A stretch of 8,553 nt of DNA. Origin: Legionella sp. (GTDB taxonomy: Bacteria > Pseudomonadota > Gammaproteobacteria > Legionellales > Legionellaceae). Below, piece by piece: positions 1 to 5,482 of the stretch. The notes below the pieces were generated by a model, which was not told the origin of the DNA, searched no databases, and saw only the letters and a list, made by a program, of their open reading frames with translations. The DNA is taken from positions 1 through 8,553 of the forward strand of contig SCSO01000230.1 of NCBI GenBank assembly GCA_004297865.1, read 5' to 3'. The position numbers and the translations under genes were made by a program. Within the stretch, counting starts at the first letter, position 1; the number at the start of each line of letters is the position of its first letter.

Positions 1-2
1 TC

Positions 3-128
3 CGATCTCCTGAGTGCGTGGAAGATATAGCAAAAATGGCCTGTAATTATAAAATAAAACCACAATCTATAACTGTTTCTGTAGGGCTTTTCTCTGCTAC
101 ATGGGAAACTGACAAATTATGTAAATAA
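3..128 (+). CDS. C-terminal fragment of a GGDEF (diguanylate cyclase) domain, 5' end outside window
   Basis: The frame is open from the window edge and ends at TAA 126-128, giving 41 residues. It contains ITVSVGL, the beta strand typical of the C-terminal half of GGDEF domains (usual form vTvSiGva). The family normally continues about 30 residues further through an AD-x-ALY-x-AK-x-x-GRN helix, but this frame stops soon after. The same frame resumes after the stop with LYKTS, and another frame reads YIKRVCKYC to a stop at 178-180. The end may therefore be decayed by a point or frameshift mutation, or the protein may simply be short. The GGDEF motif itself would lie upstream of the window, so activity cannot be judged. 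It faces the EAL gene convergently. The domain call rests on one short motif plus context. Confidence 0.5.
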   Translation, partial: RSPECVEDIAKMACNYKIKPQSITVSVGLFSATWETDKLCK

Positions 129-463
129 TTATATAAAACGAGTGTGCAAATACTGTTCCTACACAACACTTAAAAAGTGATAGAGGTGTAATAATGAGAT
201 ATGCAAGGTTTAATGCTTAATCATAGTCTTTTAATAAGCCCTTATAATTTTTTTTCTTATAACCTTGAATTACGTGGTTTAAAAATTAAAGTCAACAATT
301 GAAAACAAATTCAAAGAAATTGTAACTAAAAGAACAAATATAGGAGATGTATTCCGTGGTCGCTCAAACCCCTACAAGTATGGGCTTTACACTATTTATG
401 ACAATCGGTAGTTAATTGCAATAAATAATTTATCAAGCTATGTTCCTTGGATGGTATCCTTGA
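129..463. other. Gene-free spacer between convergent GGDEF fragment and EAL gene
   Basis: This is 335 bases of very AT-rich sequence between the ends of two convergent genes. No start codon with a convincing ribosome binding site opens a frame of useful length. A 42-codon open frame at 283-411 has no start and no convincing homology. No strong hairpin followed by a T-run was found, so the terminators of the flanking genes are not identified. Confidence 0.6.
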
Positions 464-1240
464 TTAATTATAATCCCTCATCAAATTCATAACGGGTGGC
501 AGAGACTCAAAACCGGGTTTGGCAAAGTAAAACCCTTGCATCAAATAAATACCATGTTGATAAAACCACTGAGCTTCCTCAAATAATTCAACTCCCTCAG
601 CTAATACTTCTATTTGTAATGTTTTACATGTTAGGATTACTCCTTCAACAATCGCTTGTTTGATTTTATCTACATGTATATTACGTATGAGTTTTATATC
701 AATTTTAATGATATCGGGTTGGTAATCAGCAAGTAACGCTAAACCCGCGTAACCTGCACCAAAGTCATCAATAGCTGTCGCAAAACCTTTTTCTCGATAA
801 TATTTAAAAATACCAATCAATCGTTCTGGCTCTAATACATTTTGCTCTTCAGTGACTTCAAAAATGATTTGGTTTAATGGAAAATTGGCTTGCTCTGCAG
901 CAGCAATTGTAGACCGTATGCATAATTCAGGTTTATAAATCGCATCGGGCAAAAAATTAATTGACAATTTTTCCTTCAGTCCTAATTTTTTAGCAAGGGT
1001 TATACTGCGTGTTCGGCATGCCTGATCAAAGCTATATCTATTATTATCGTTAACTTGACTCAATATTTCATTAGCCCCCTCACCGTCTAATCCACGTACA
1101 AGCGCTTCATAAGCAAAAATTGTTCTTTCTTTGAGATTGACTATGGGTTGATATGCAAAAGTGAAGTCAATAGTAGGTGAGTTATTGCAATTGTTACACC
1201 CTAACTCAGGCACATTTTTAAAAGAAGTATTCGAAGTCAT
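464..1240 (-). CDS. Standalone EAL-domain cyclic-di-GMP phosphodiesterase
   Basis: This 258-residue protein is almost entirely one EAL domain, which hydrolyses c-di-GMP to pGpG in the cytoplasm. The signature is EALVR at 45-49, preceded by the substrate-contacting QPI at 31-33. The other expected metal- and substrate-binding residues are visible: N95 (SINFLP), E128 (FEVTEE), D158-D159 (IDDFGAGYAG), K179 (IKID), E215 (AEGVE) and Q235 (MQGFYFAKP). An active enzyme is therefore likely. Sequence style resembles the EAL domains of BLUF-linked proteins (YcgF/BlrP1 type), but there is no sensor domain. The N-terminal tail has a C-x-x-C pair (C15, C18), which could bind metal or respond to redox; this is inference. 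The start is supported by AGGA shortly upstream on the minus strand (TAGGATAAGC before ATG). It is convergent with the GGDEF fragment. Confidence 0.95.
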   Translation of the reverse strand: MTSNTSFKNVPELGCNNCNNSPTIDFTFAYQPIVNLKERTIFAYEALVRGLDGEGANEILSQVNDNNRYSFDQACRTRSITLAKKLGLKEKLSINFLPDAIYKPELCIRSTIAAAEQANFPLNQIIFEVTEEQNVLEPERLIGIFKYYREKGFATAIDDFGAGYAGLALLADYQPDIIKIDIKLIRNIHVDKIKQAIVEGVILTCKTLQIEVLAEGVELFEEAQWFYQHGIYLMQGFYFAKPGFESLPPVMNLMRDYN

Positions 1241-1372
1241 GCTTATCCTATATAAGATTTAATACCCTATGAAGCGATATTGGTGCTCACATCAAAATTA
1301 ACATAAATAAAAAAAATATCATAACCTTGACTTAGCCAATTACGCCGCCACTCGATTAAACGGTCTATGGTT

Positions 1373-1474
1373 CATTTTGTTTCAGTCAGAAAATGGATGG
1401 TTTTTTATAGTGGAGTGCAATAAATGGGCAGCATATAAAAGACTGTTAGCTTCCGATGAGTTTAACGGAACTCG
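1373..1474 (-). pseudogene. Fic/Doc (RhuM-like) family remnant with a stop inside the active-site motif
   Basis: On the minus strand one frame reads NSLLYAAHLLHSTIKNHPF, then SD, a TGA stop (1382-1384), then NKM. This fits the Fic/Doc active-site region, where a helix of the type AAxLLxxxIKxHPF leads into HPFxDGNKR. The Gly codon expected at the stop (GGA) differs from TGA by one base. Fic enzymes transfer AMP or similar groups to protein hydroxyls through the His of this motif. The frame has no start with a ribosome binding site, the part after NKM no longer resembles a Fic protein, and another stop follows about 14 codons later. This is therefore a dead fragment, not a gene. RhuM-type and Doc-type proteins share this motif, so the subfamily is uncertain. 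Confidence 0.5.
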
Positions 1475-1600
1475 GCCCCTAATAAACTTTCGAGCCCATA
1501 ATTGCGGAATTACAACGGCCAATGTTAATATGACCGGATCCTTCAATTAATTCATTCATTGGGTAACGTTCTAATTTTGTTTGATAAAATTGTTTTTTTG

Positions 1601-1620
1601 TAAAACTTTTGGAAGTTTTA
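1601..1620. repeat. Perfect 8-bp inverted repeat upstream of the lipoprotein gene
   Basis: TAAAACTT, a TTGG loop and AAGTTTTA form a perfect 8-bp stem 54 bases before the lipoprotein start. The stem is AT-rich and no T-run follows directly, so a factor-independent terminator is unlikely. It could be an operator or a chance palindrome in AT-rich DNA. Confidence 0.35.
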
Positions 1621-1673
1621 ACTGAGAGGGTGGTTTTTTATTTTTTTGTTAATGTGTAAGTCAAGGAGAACAA

Positions 1674-1790
1674 ATGAGACATTTTAAACTAAAGAATATT
1701 ATTTTCGTTATAGCCGTAGTTTTAAGTATTTTTACATTAGATGGTTGCCGTAGGGAAGAACCGGCTCCTTTGAAGGTATTTGGTTATTGA
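1674..1790 (+). CDS. Small predicted lipoprotein (38 aa)
   Basis: The protein has a basic N-terminus (R2, H3, K5, K7) and a hydrophobic stretch at residues 9-22 (IIFVIAVVLSIFTL). It then has a lipobox-like LDGC at 22-25, so C25 would be the lipidated residue after signal peptidase II cleavage. The mature part would be only 14 residues (CRREEP onward), similar in scale to entericidin-type small lipoproteins, but no family was recognised. The start is strongly supported by the ribosome binding site AAGGAG with CAA-type spacing before ATG (1662-1673). Asp at the second lipobox position is unusual. Two consecutive TGA codons end the frame. Its function is unknown; likely location is the inner or outer membrane. 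Neighbouring genes are separated by long spacers, so it is probably transcribed alone. Confidence 0.7.
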   Translation: MRHFKLKNIIFVIAVVLSIFTLDGCRREEPAPLKVFGY

Positions 1791-2124
1791 TGATGCCATC
1801 CATTAATTATCTTGTGGGTTGATACTGCAGGCCTTGCTTTTTGCTATCACTATAAACCTAAGTAAAAAACAAGGCTTGACCCTCTCACACACGAATTGAG
1901 GATACAGCAACTGCTCAAGATGTTTATGAAGGTTTTGTTGAGTTCACATGAAAATGGGCGGTTAAACTGATCATATTTACAGAAGTGTCCTAATATTATA
2001 TATTTTGCGAAAAAATTTTGATAAGTGTCGAATTTATAAAAGGGCTCTAAAATAGAATTAGGGTCCTATTTGTAGTGTAAATGGCTGTGCATGAATCAAA
2101 ATAATGACAAACTAGGATATTCTG
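1791..2124. other. Gene-free spacer upstream of the permuted NlpC/P60-like gene
   Basis: This 334-base AT-rich spacer follows the lipoprotein gene. It holds a long imperfect inverted repeat (1831-1875) and an AT-rich tract around 1990-2060 where the promoter of the downstream gene is expected. No -35/-10 pair with good spacing could be picked with confidence. The ribosome binding site AGGA before the 2125 start lies at its end. No short coding frame with a credible start was found. Confidence 0.5.
1831..1875. repeat. Imperfect inverted repeat, 11 of 12 paired, 21-nt loop
   Basis: GCCTTGCTTTTT at 1831-1842 pairs with AAAAAACAAGGC at 1864-1875 with one C-A mismatch. The arms lie 41 bases downstream of the lipoprotein stop. 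A loop this long and no T-run after the second arm argue against a simple terminator. It may be the remains of a small mobile element or a regulatory structure in the transcript. Confidence 0.4.
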
Positions 2125-3471
2125 ATGCCAAAACCTACTCGAATTGATAAAACACCATTTCTTTGTTCCGATAATTCATCATTAAGAGCAGGTGACATTC
2201 TCATATTTAACTACAACCATCATCGCTCTGTTCGCAAAGGACAATGGCGTACGATGTGCTTTCAGAAAATACTCAATGAGCCTGGCGGTCACAAAGATAC
2301 AGTCCATGCGGCTATGGTTGTTGAAATTAATGGTGAACTAAAAATAGCTCATTTACGTGCTGAAGGATTTGCACTGGATGATATTAATTCGATTAAAACA
2401 ACAACTCATGTTTATAGGCCCACCAAATACGCAGATGAACTCAGTATCGAATTAAACGCTATCGTATCTAAAATGCAAAAGGATCAAGCAAATGGCGAAC
2501 AATTGCATTGGAGCTATATAGCCTCTATTCGAGCTTATTTACGTCGTTTGGCCAATTCGCTAGGAACAAAAAACACCGTTCCTATTGCAAAACCTGTCGA
2601 GCACCCAGAAAACTTGCCTGACTCGCAAATTTCGTGGGACAGTATTTGCTCAAAATTTGTGGCGCAAGCATTTATTACGGCATGCTATCGCTTGTCGAAG
2701 AACAACGCCTCCCACATCGATTACCGTCGCGAAATAATGAACATTGGGAGTTTCACCACTCCGAAAACATTACAAGCCTATCTATATCGCAACAGCAATT
2801 TTGAATATATGGTGATGCCGAGCGAAAGAGAGAAGTTGTATCCAAGGTTGGTAGAAGTTATTGAAGTAGAAATAAAACGACTTAAAAAATATCCAACTTA
2901 TTCCGATAAATTTAAGAAAGGTTTGGATTTAGAAATTGCATTAAAAAGTATGAGTAAGATTGATGACGAGGTAGACGTCGACGATCTGGATGGTTTCACC
3001 GATGTTCCAGATGACATATTCACTCAGTCCATTTGCTTGCTAAAAAAGGTAGTTCCGATATTAAAAAGAAATACAGGCAATCATGTAAAAACCTCGACCT
3101 CCTATACCAACGTGATGAACTATGCCAAATCGCAAGGCATTTACACTGCTTACATCAAATCTGATTTAGTGTTTGGTAATCATATCCAACAATTGGCAAA
3201 AGAAAAATACAAGCTCACCGATCCTATGGCTAACCTGTATGCTGCTTATCGGGAGTTGGGATATACCGATGAAGAGGCAAAATTTGAAACCAATCTTCAT
3301 CCAGGCTTTGTCGATTGGTTTAACTTAAATCCGCTCAAAAATGCCGTCGCAGTTGCCACAGTGGTACCTTTTTTATTTTTCAGTCTACCCTACGGTGCCT
3401 ATCGGGCCATTTCAACTGGCGCGCGCAATCGTCAAATAGATGAGGCAGCAAGAGCTCCTTCTAATGGGTGA
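2125..3471 (+). CDS. Circularly permuted NlpC/P60-like (YiiX-type papain fold) protein, candidate effector
   Basis: The N-terminal ~190 residues fit the permuted NlpC/P60 fold, cysteine hydrolases acting on amide or ester bonds. LRAGDILIF (20-28) is the typical entry strand. H61 in VHAAMVVEINGEL is the likely catalytic His, with IAHLRAEGF (74-82) as the following strand. C175 in SICSKFVAQAF is the likely nucleophile. His before Cys is the reverse of the classical order and marks the permuted class. After that comes a ~215-residue region of unrecognised fold with an acidic stretch (about 275-295, rich in Asp). A hydrophobic segment at about 406-425 could be a membrane anchor. No signal peptide is present. 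Length is roughly twice that of the bacterial YiiX-type proteins. The start has AGGA eight bases upstream. A type IV-secreted host-directed effector is plausible from the context but is inference. Substrate unknown. Confidence 0.72.
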   Translation: MPKPTRIDKTPFLCSDNSSLRAGDILIFNYNHHRSVRKGQWRTMCFQKILNEPGGHKDTVHAAMVVEINGELKIAHLRAEGFALDDINSIKTTTHVYRPTKYADELSIELNAIVSKMQKDQANGEQLHWSYIASIRAYLRRLANSLGTKNTVPIAKPVEHPENLPDSQISWDSICSKFVAQAFITACYRLSKNNASHIDYRREIMNIGSFTTPKTLQAYLYRNSNFEYMVMPSEREKLYPRLVEVIEVEIKRLKKYPTYSDKFKKGLDLEIALKSMSKIDDEVDVDDLDGFTDVPDDIFTQSICLLKKVVPILKRNTGNHVKTSTSYTNVMNYAKSQGIYTAYIKSDLVFGNHIQQLAKEKYKLTDPMANLYAAYRELGYTDEEAKFETNLHPGFVDWFNLNPLKNAVAVATVVPFLFFSLPYGAYRAISTGARNRQIDEAARAPSNG

Positions 3472-3527
3472 CACTGAAGGCTGCTAGATATAAAAAGCAG
3501 ATTCCCCTTGCCTGACATGCGTTACGA

Positions 3528-3556
3528 TTGCTCATAATACGATCCACTGGCATAAT
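3528..3556 (+). promoter_or_regulatory. Possible sigma-70-type promoter of the ankyrin gene
   Basis: TTGCTC (3528-3533) and CATAAT (3551-3556) are separated by 17 bases, the optimal spacing. The -10 differs from TATAAT at one base and the -35 matches TTGACA at three bases. Transcription would begin near 3563, giving a leader of about 29 bases before the GTG start. The region overlaps a direct repeat. This is a consensus match only. Confidence 0.35.
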
Positions 3557-3565
3557 ACAAATCCA
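3533..3565 (+). repeat. Tandem direct repeat CATAATAC-n-ATCCA upstream of the ankyrin gene
   Basis: CATAATACGATCCA (3533-3546 region) and CATAATACAAATCCA (3551-3565) repeat with a period of 18 bases, differing by one inserted base between the two conserved blocks. The first copy lies between the putative promoter elements and the second contains the -10. They could be paired binding sites for a regulator or a local duplication. Confidence 0.45.
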
Positions 3566-3591
3566 TTTAATGACGTTTATTAGGAATATTT

Positions 3592-5235
3592 GTGTCTCTT
3601 TCAGACAATGTGTTACGTGCTGCAAAATCCAAATCTCCCCAGGAAGAATTAAAAAAATTGAAATCCAGTTCCCAGGAAGGTGAATTTAAGGGAGCAGTAA
3701 AGGATGCTATACACAGACTCACTTGGGAAATACAAGGTGATTTGAGTAATTCTTGGTTTTTAACCAATGAGGCGGAACAAAGGGAGCGAAAAAAGCTAAG
3801 TTCTGCTATTGAAGAATTAATAAATTGTGGCGGAAGCGTAGGAGATGCACTGATCGGATTTGCCGATGCAGGAAATACCCCAAAAGTGAAGGAATATCTT
3901 AGTAAAGGGGTAAGATTTGAAGATGCCCAAAAAGCCTTAGGCAAAGCTGTATTTCGCAGGGAAGATGACGTAATAAAGGCGATAGTAACACATTACGAGC
4001 CATCTCAATATGCCGAACTAAGTTCTGATGCGTTACACACTGCGATAGTTTTTGAAAATTTAAGATATTTAGAGATGTTCTTGAAGTTAGGAATCGAAAT
4101 TAACTCTAGATTTCTATATGATGGAACCATTTTGCATTATGCTGCAAAGTACGGACATACAAAAGTAGTAAAATTTGCTCTTGATCATGGAGCGGATCTT
4201 ACATTAGAACATCAATGGGTAGACAAAAATTCAACGTTTACTTTAGCTGCTAGAGATGGAAATGTAGAAATTGTCATAATTTTGCTGAATCACCTGCACA
4301 AATTACCCAATCCAGGAGTCACCGTTGATTGGGTGGTCGAACAGTTGTTCAAAGTTGAAAATCTTCTTGAAGAAAAAAAGAAAACTTTCACCCTCCCCCC
4401 TGGACTAGAAAACTCACTCCATTTATATGATTTGATAGAGAACAAGCAATTTAAATCTGCCCTAGATTGGGTAAAGAAACATGATTATTTAGCTGTAAAC
4501 TTTTTAATCGATCAAGGTAGCCTATTACATATCATCGCCCAAAATGACGATGAACCAGAGTTGATGGAAGAATTAGCCCAGATACTCATCAAAAAGCATC
4601 ACGCAAATTGCTATATTCAAGATAAGCAGGGCAACTGCCCCTATGATATTGCAGCGCGGAAAAATAAACCAATTACGCAGAAATTGTTTAGTAAAAATAG
4701 TCACTACGAATTATTTAGATTTTTAGAATCGCATTCTTTAATTCTATTAAAAAAGGTGCTGGCTAATCCAAAGGCGCTCACTTTAAATTGCCCAGTATTT
4801 TACACGTGCAGCACTACGAATGTCGTCTCAGAAATAGAATTAAATCCAAATCATCAATGCGATTTATTGAGTTACGAAATCAATCTTCTACAAAATAGTC
4901 TCGAACTTCTCAAAGTTACTTGTCCTAGCTTGCAAACGAGGTTCGAGCAGTCCTTTGAAAGCCCTTATGAAGCAAGTGATCTCTATACTGCATTCACTCC
5001 AATGGAACATCAACGGTTTCAAGCCATGCTATCTAAATTACAAACAATAAATGGTTTAATTATTGAAGACAATCTGCGAAGTATCAGTACTCAAACAAGC
5101 ATATCACGTAATACAGCGGGAATCGTCCTATTCAATGATTTAGTGAGTCAAAATAAAGAGCTGGAAATTGCGGTAAAAGCACAGCTAGATCAACAATCTG
5201 AAGCTCAAAACAGTTCGAGACTCCTAATGTGTTAA
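3592..5235 (+). CDS. Ankyrin-repeat protein (547 aa), candidate effector
   Basis: The best ankyrin repeat is at about 177-206, with the signature DGTILHYAAKYGHTKVVKF followed by DHGADL. Degenerate repeats flank it: about 84-113 (ALIGFADAGN), 145-174 (ALHTAIVFENLRYLEMFLK), 212-240 (FTLAARDGNVEIVIILL), 308-343 (SLLHIIAQNDDEPEL) and 345-370 (GNCPYDIAARKNK). Ankyrin repeats bind proteins. The N-terminal ~80 residues are charged and helical and the C-terminal ~170 residues are of unrecognised fold, without a visible enzyme motif. No signal peptide is present. The tail is Gln/Ser/Glu-rich and ends in hydrophobic residues (LLMC), compatible with a Dot/Icm translocation signal. The start is GTG: an in-frame stop at 3571-3573 with no ATG between, and AGGA seven bases before GTG, decide it. 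It converges on the flavoprotein gene. The ankyrin call is firm; the effector role is inference. Confidence 0.85.
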   Translation: MSLSDNVLRAAKSKSPQEELKKLKSSSQEGEFKGAVKDAIHRLTWEIQGDLSNSWFLTNEAEQRERKKLSSAIEELINCGGSVGDALIGFADAGNTPKVKEYLSKGVRFEDAQKALGKAVFRREDDVIKAIVTHYEPSQYAELSSDALHTAIVFENLRYLEMFLKLGIEINSRFLYDGTILHYAAKYGHTKVVKFALDHGADLTLEHQWVDKNSTFTLAARDGNVEIVIILLNHLHKLPNPGVTVDWVVEQLFKVENLLEEKKKTFTLPPGLENSLHLYDLIENKQFKSALDWVKKHDYLAVNFLIDQGSLLHIIAQNDDEPELMEELAQILIKKHHANCYIQDKQGNCPYDIAARKNKPITQKLFSKNSHYELFRFLESHSLILLKKVLANPKALTLNCPVFYTCSTTNVVSEIELNPNHQCDLLSYEINLLQNSLELLKVTCPSLQTRFEQSFESPYEASDLYTAFTPMEHQRFQAMLSKLQTINGLIIEDNLRSISTQTSISRNTAGIVLFNDLVSQNKELEIAVKAQLDQQSEAQNSSRLLMC

Positions 5236-5276
5236 GCATTCAACTATAAAAAGCTCATTTGCGAGTAATTTACGTT

Positions 5277-5293
5277 GAACTTAAGGTAAGTTC
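5277..5293. repeat. Perfect 7-bp hairpin just after the ankyrin gene
   Basis: GAACTTA, a three-base AGG loop and TAAGTTC form a perfect stem about 40 bases after the ankyrin stop. There is no T-run directly after it, so it is not a textbook terminator. It lies in the spacer between convergent genes and could contribute to transcript ends or be a protein-binding palindrome. Confidence 0.4.
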
Positions 5294-5345
5294 TAGGTGA
5301 ATTTATCTGGTAAAAACATCGGAGATATATTTGGGGTCAGACTGG

Positions 5346-5424
5346 ATTGGCACTAAGTTAAGGATTATTTACCTGTCATTACCGCGGAGGCGGTAATCTA
5401 TCCACACTTTGGAACAGTGCCAAT
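5346..5424. repeat. 9-bp inverted repeat interleaved with the hairpin element
   Basis: ATTGGCACT at 5346-5354 is the exact reverse complement of AGTGCCAAT at 5416-5424. The left arm lies outside and the right arm inside the 5372-5460 element, so the two inverted repeats are interleaved rather than nested. The sequence just before it, TTGGGGTCAGACT (5331-5343), resembles motifs seen next to REP-associated (IS200-like) transposases in other bacteria, from memory. No transposase is present here. Confidence 0.45.
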
Positions 5425-5460
5425 ACAGAGGTGGATCTCCGCCTACGCGGAGATGACAGG
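5372..5460. repeat. MITE/REP-like composite of two GC-rich hairpins in inverted orientation
   Basis: Two similar units face each other. The left is CCTGTC followed by the perfect hairpin ATTACCGC-ggag-GCGGTAAT (5378-5397). The right is the perfect hairpin ATCTCCGC-ctac-GCGGAGAT (5435-5454) followed by GACAGG. The outer ends CCTGTC/GACAGG and the inner ATCCAC (5400-5405) / GTGGAT (5431-5436) are also reverse complements. The element is much richer in GC than its surroundings. It sits between the ends of two convergent genes, where it could act as a two-way terminator. Repeats of the type GTCATtcCCGCG-AGGCGGgaATCCA are widespread in bacterial genomes, including Legionella and relatives, so it is probably a dispersed repeat. 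Confidence 0.75.
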
Positions 5461-5482
5461 GCTATCTATGAGTTGAAAGACC

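Larger units (their letters stand above)
1241..1673. other. Gene-poor spacer upstream of the EAL and lipoprotein genes, with decayed coding pieces
   Basis: This 433-base divergent spacer should hold the promoters of both the EAL gene (-) and the small lipoprotein gene (+), but no promoter matches the consensus well enough to call. It contains a minus-strand Fic-like remnant around 1373-1474 and a perfect 8-bp hairpin at 1601-1620. A minus-strand frame is open from about 1640 to its stop at about 1480 (it includes NELIEGSGHINIGRC) but has no ribosome binding site. It may be an upstream, frameshifted part of the same dead gene. Relationship to any known family was not recognised. Confidence 0.5.
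3472..3591 (+). other. Spacer between the NlpC-like and ankyrin genes
   Basis: These 120 bases separate two genes on the same strand. A short hairpin (CTGCT and AGCAG, 3481-3500, 10-nt loop) follows the stop of the upstream gene but has no T-run, so it is a weak terminator candidate. A direct repeat and a promoter-like pair lie further down, so the ankyrin gene may have its own promoter rather than relying on read-through. Confidence 0.45.

Noticed and set aside
283..411. Open frame containing GRSNPYKYGLYTIYDN, recalling the NPY-x-x-G motif after DHHC palmitoyltransferase domains
   Set aside because: Only one short motif matches, there is no start codon, and no DHHC, Cys cluster or membrane segments are found in any frame nearby.
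1482..1640. Minus-strand open frame with NELIEGSGHINIGRCNSAIMG as a possible small gene
   Set aside because: The internal ATG has no ribosome binding site and no family was recognised. It may be an upstream part of the decayed Fic-like gene but cannot be supported alone.
1876..1904. TTGACC as a -35 box
   Set aside because: No acceptable -10 hexamer is found 16 to 18 bases downstream and no gene start follows closely.
3481..3500. Hairpin CTGCT/AGCAG as terminator of the NlpC-like gene
   Set aside because: The stem is only five pairs with a ten-base loop and no T-run follows.
3567..3944. 125-codon minus-strand frame
   Set aside because: It lies opposite the start of the ankyrin gene, has no ribosome binding site and its translation (rich in Ser, Phe and Pro) is typical of an antisense shadow.
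5372..5460. CRISPR repeats
   Set aside because: The two similar units are inverted, not direct, differ in sequence and occur only twice with no spacer array.
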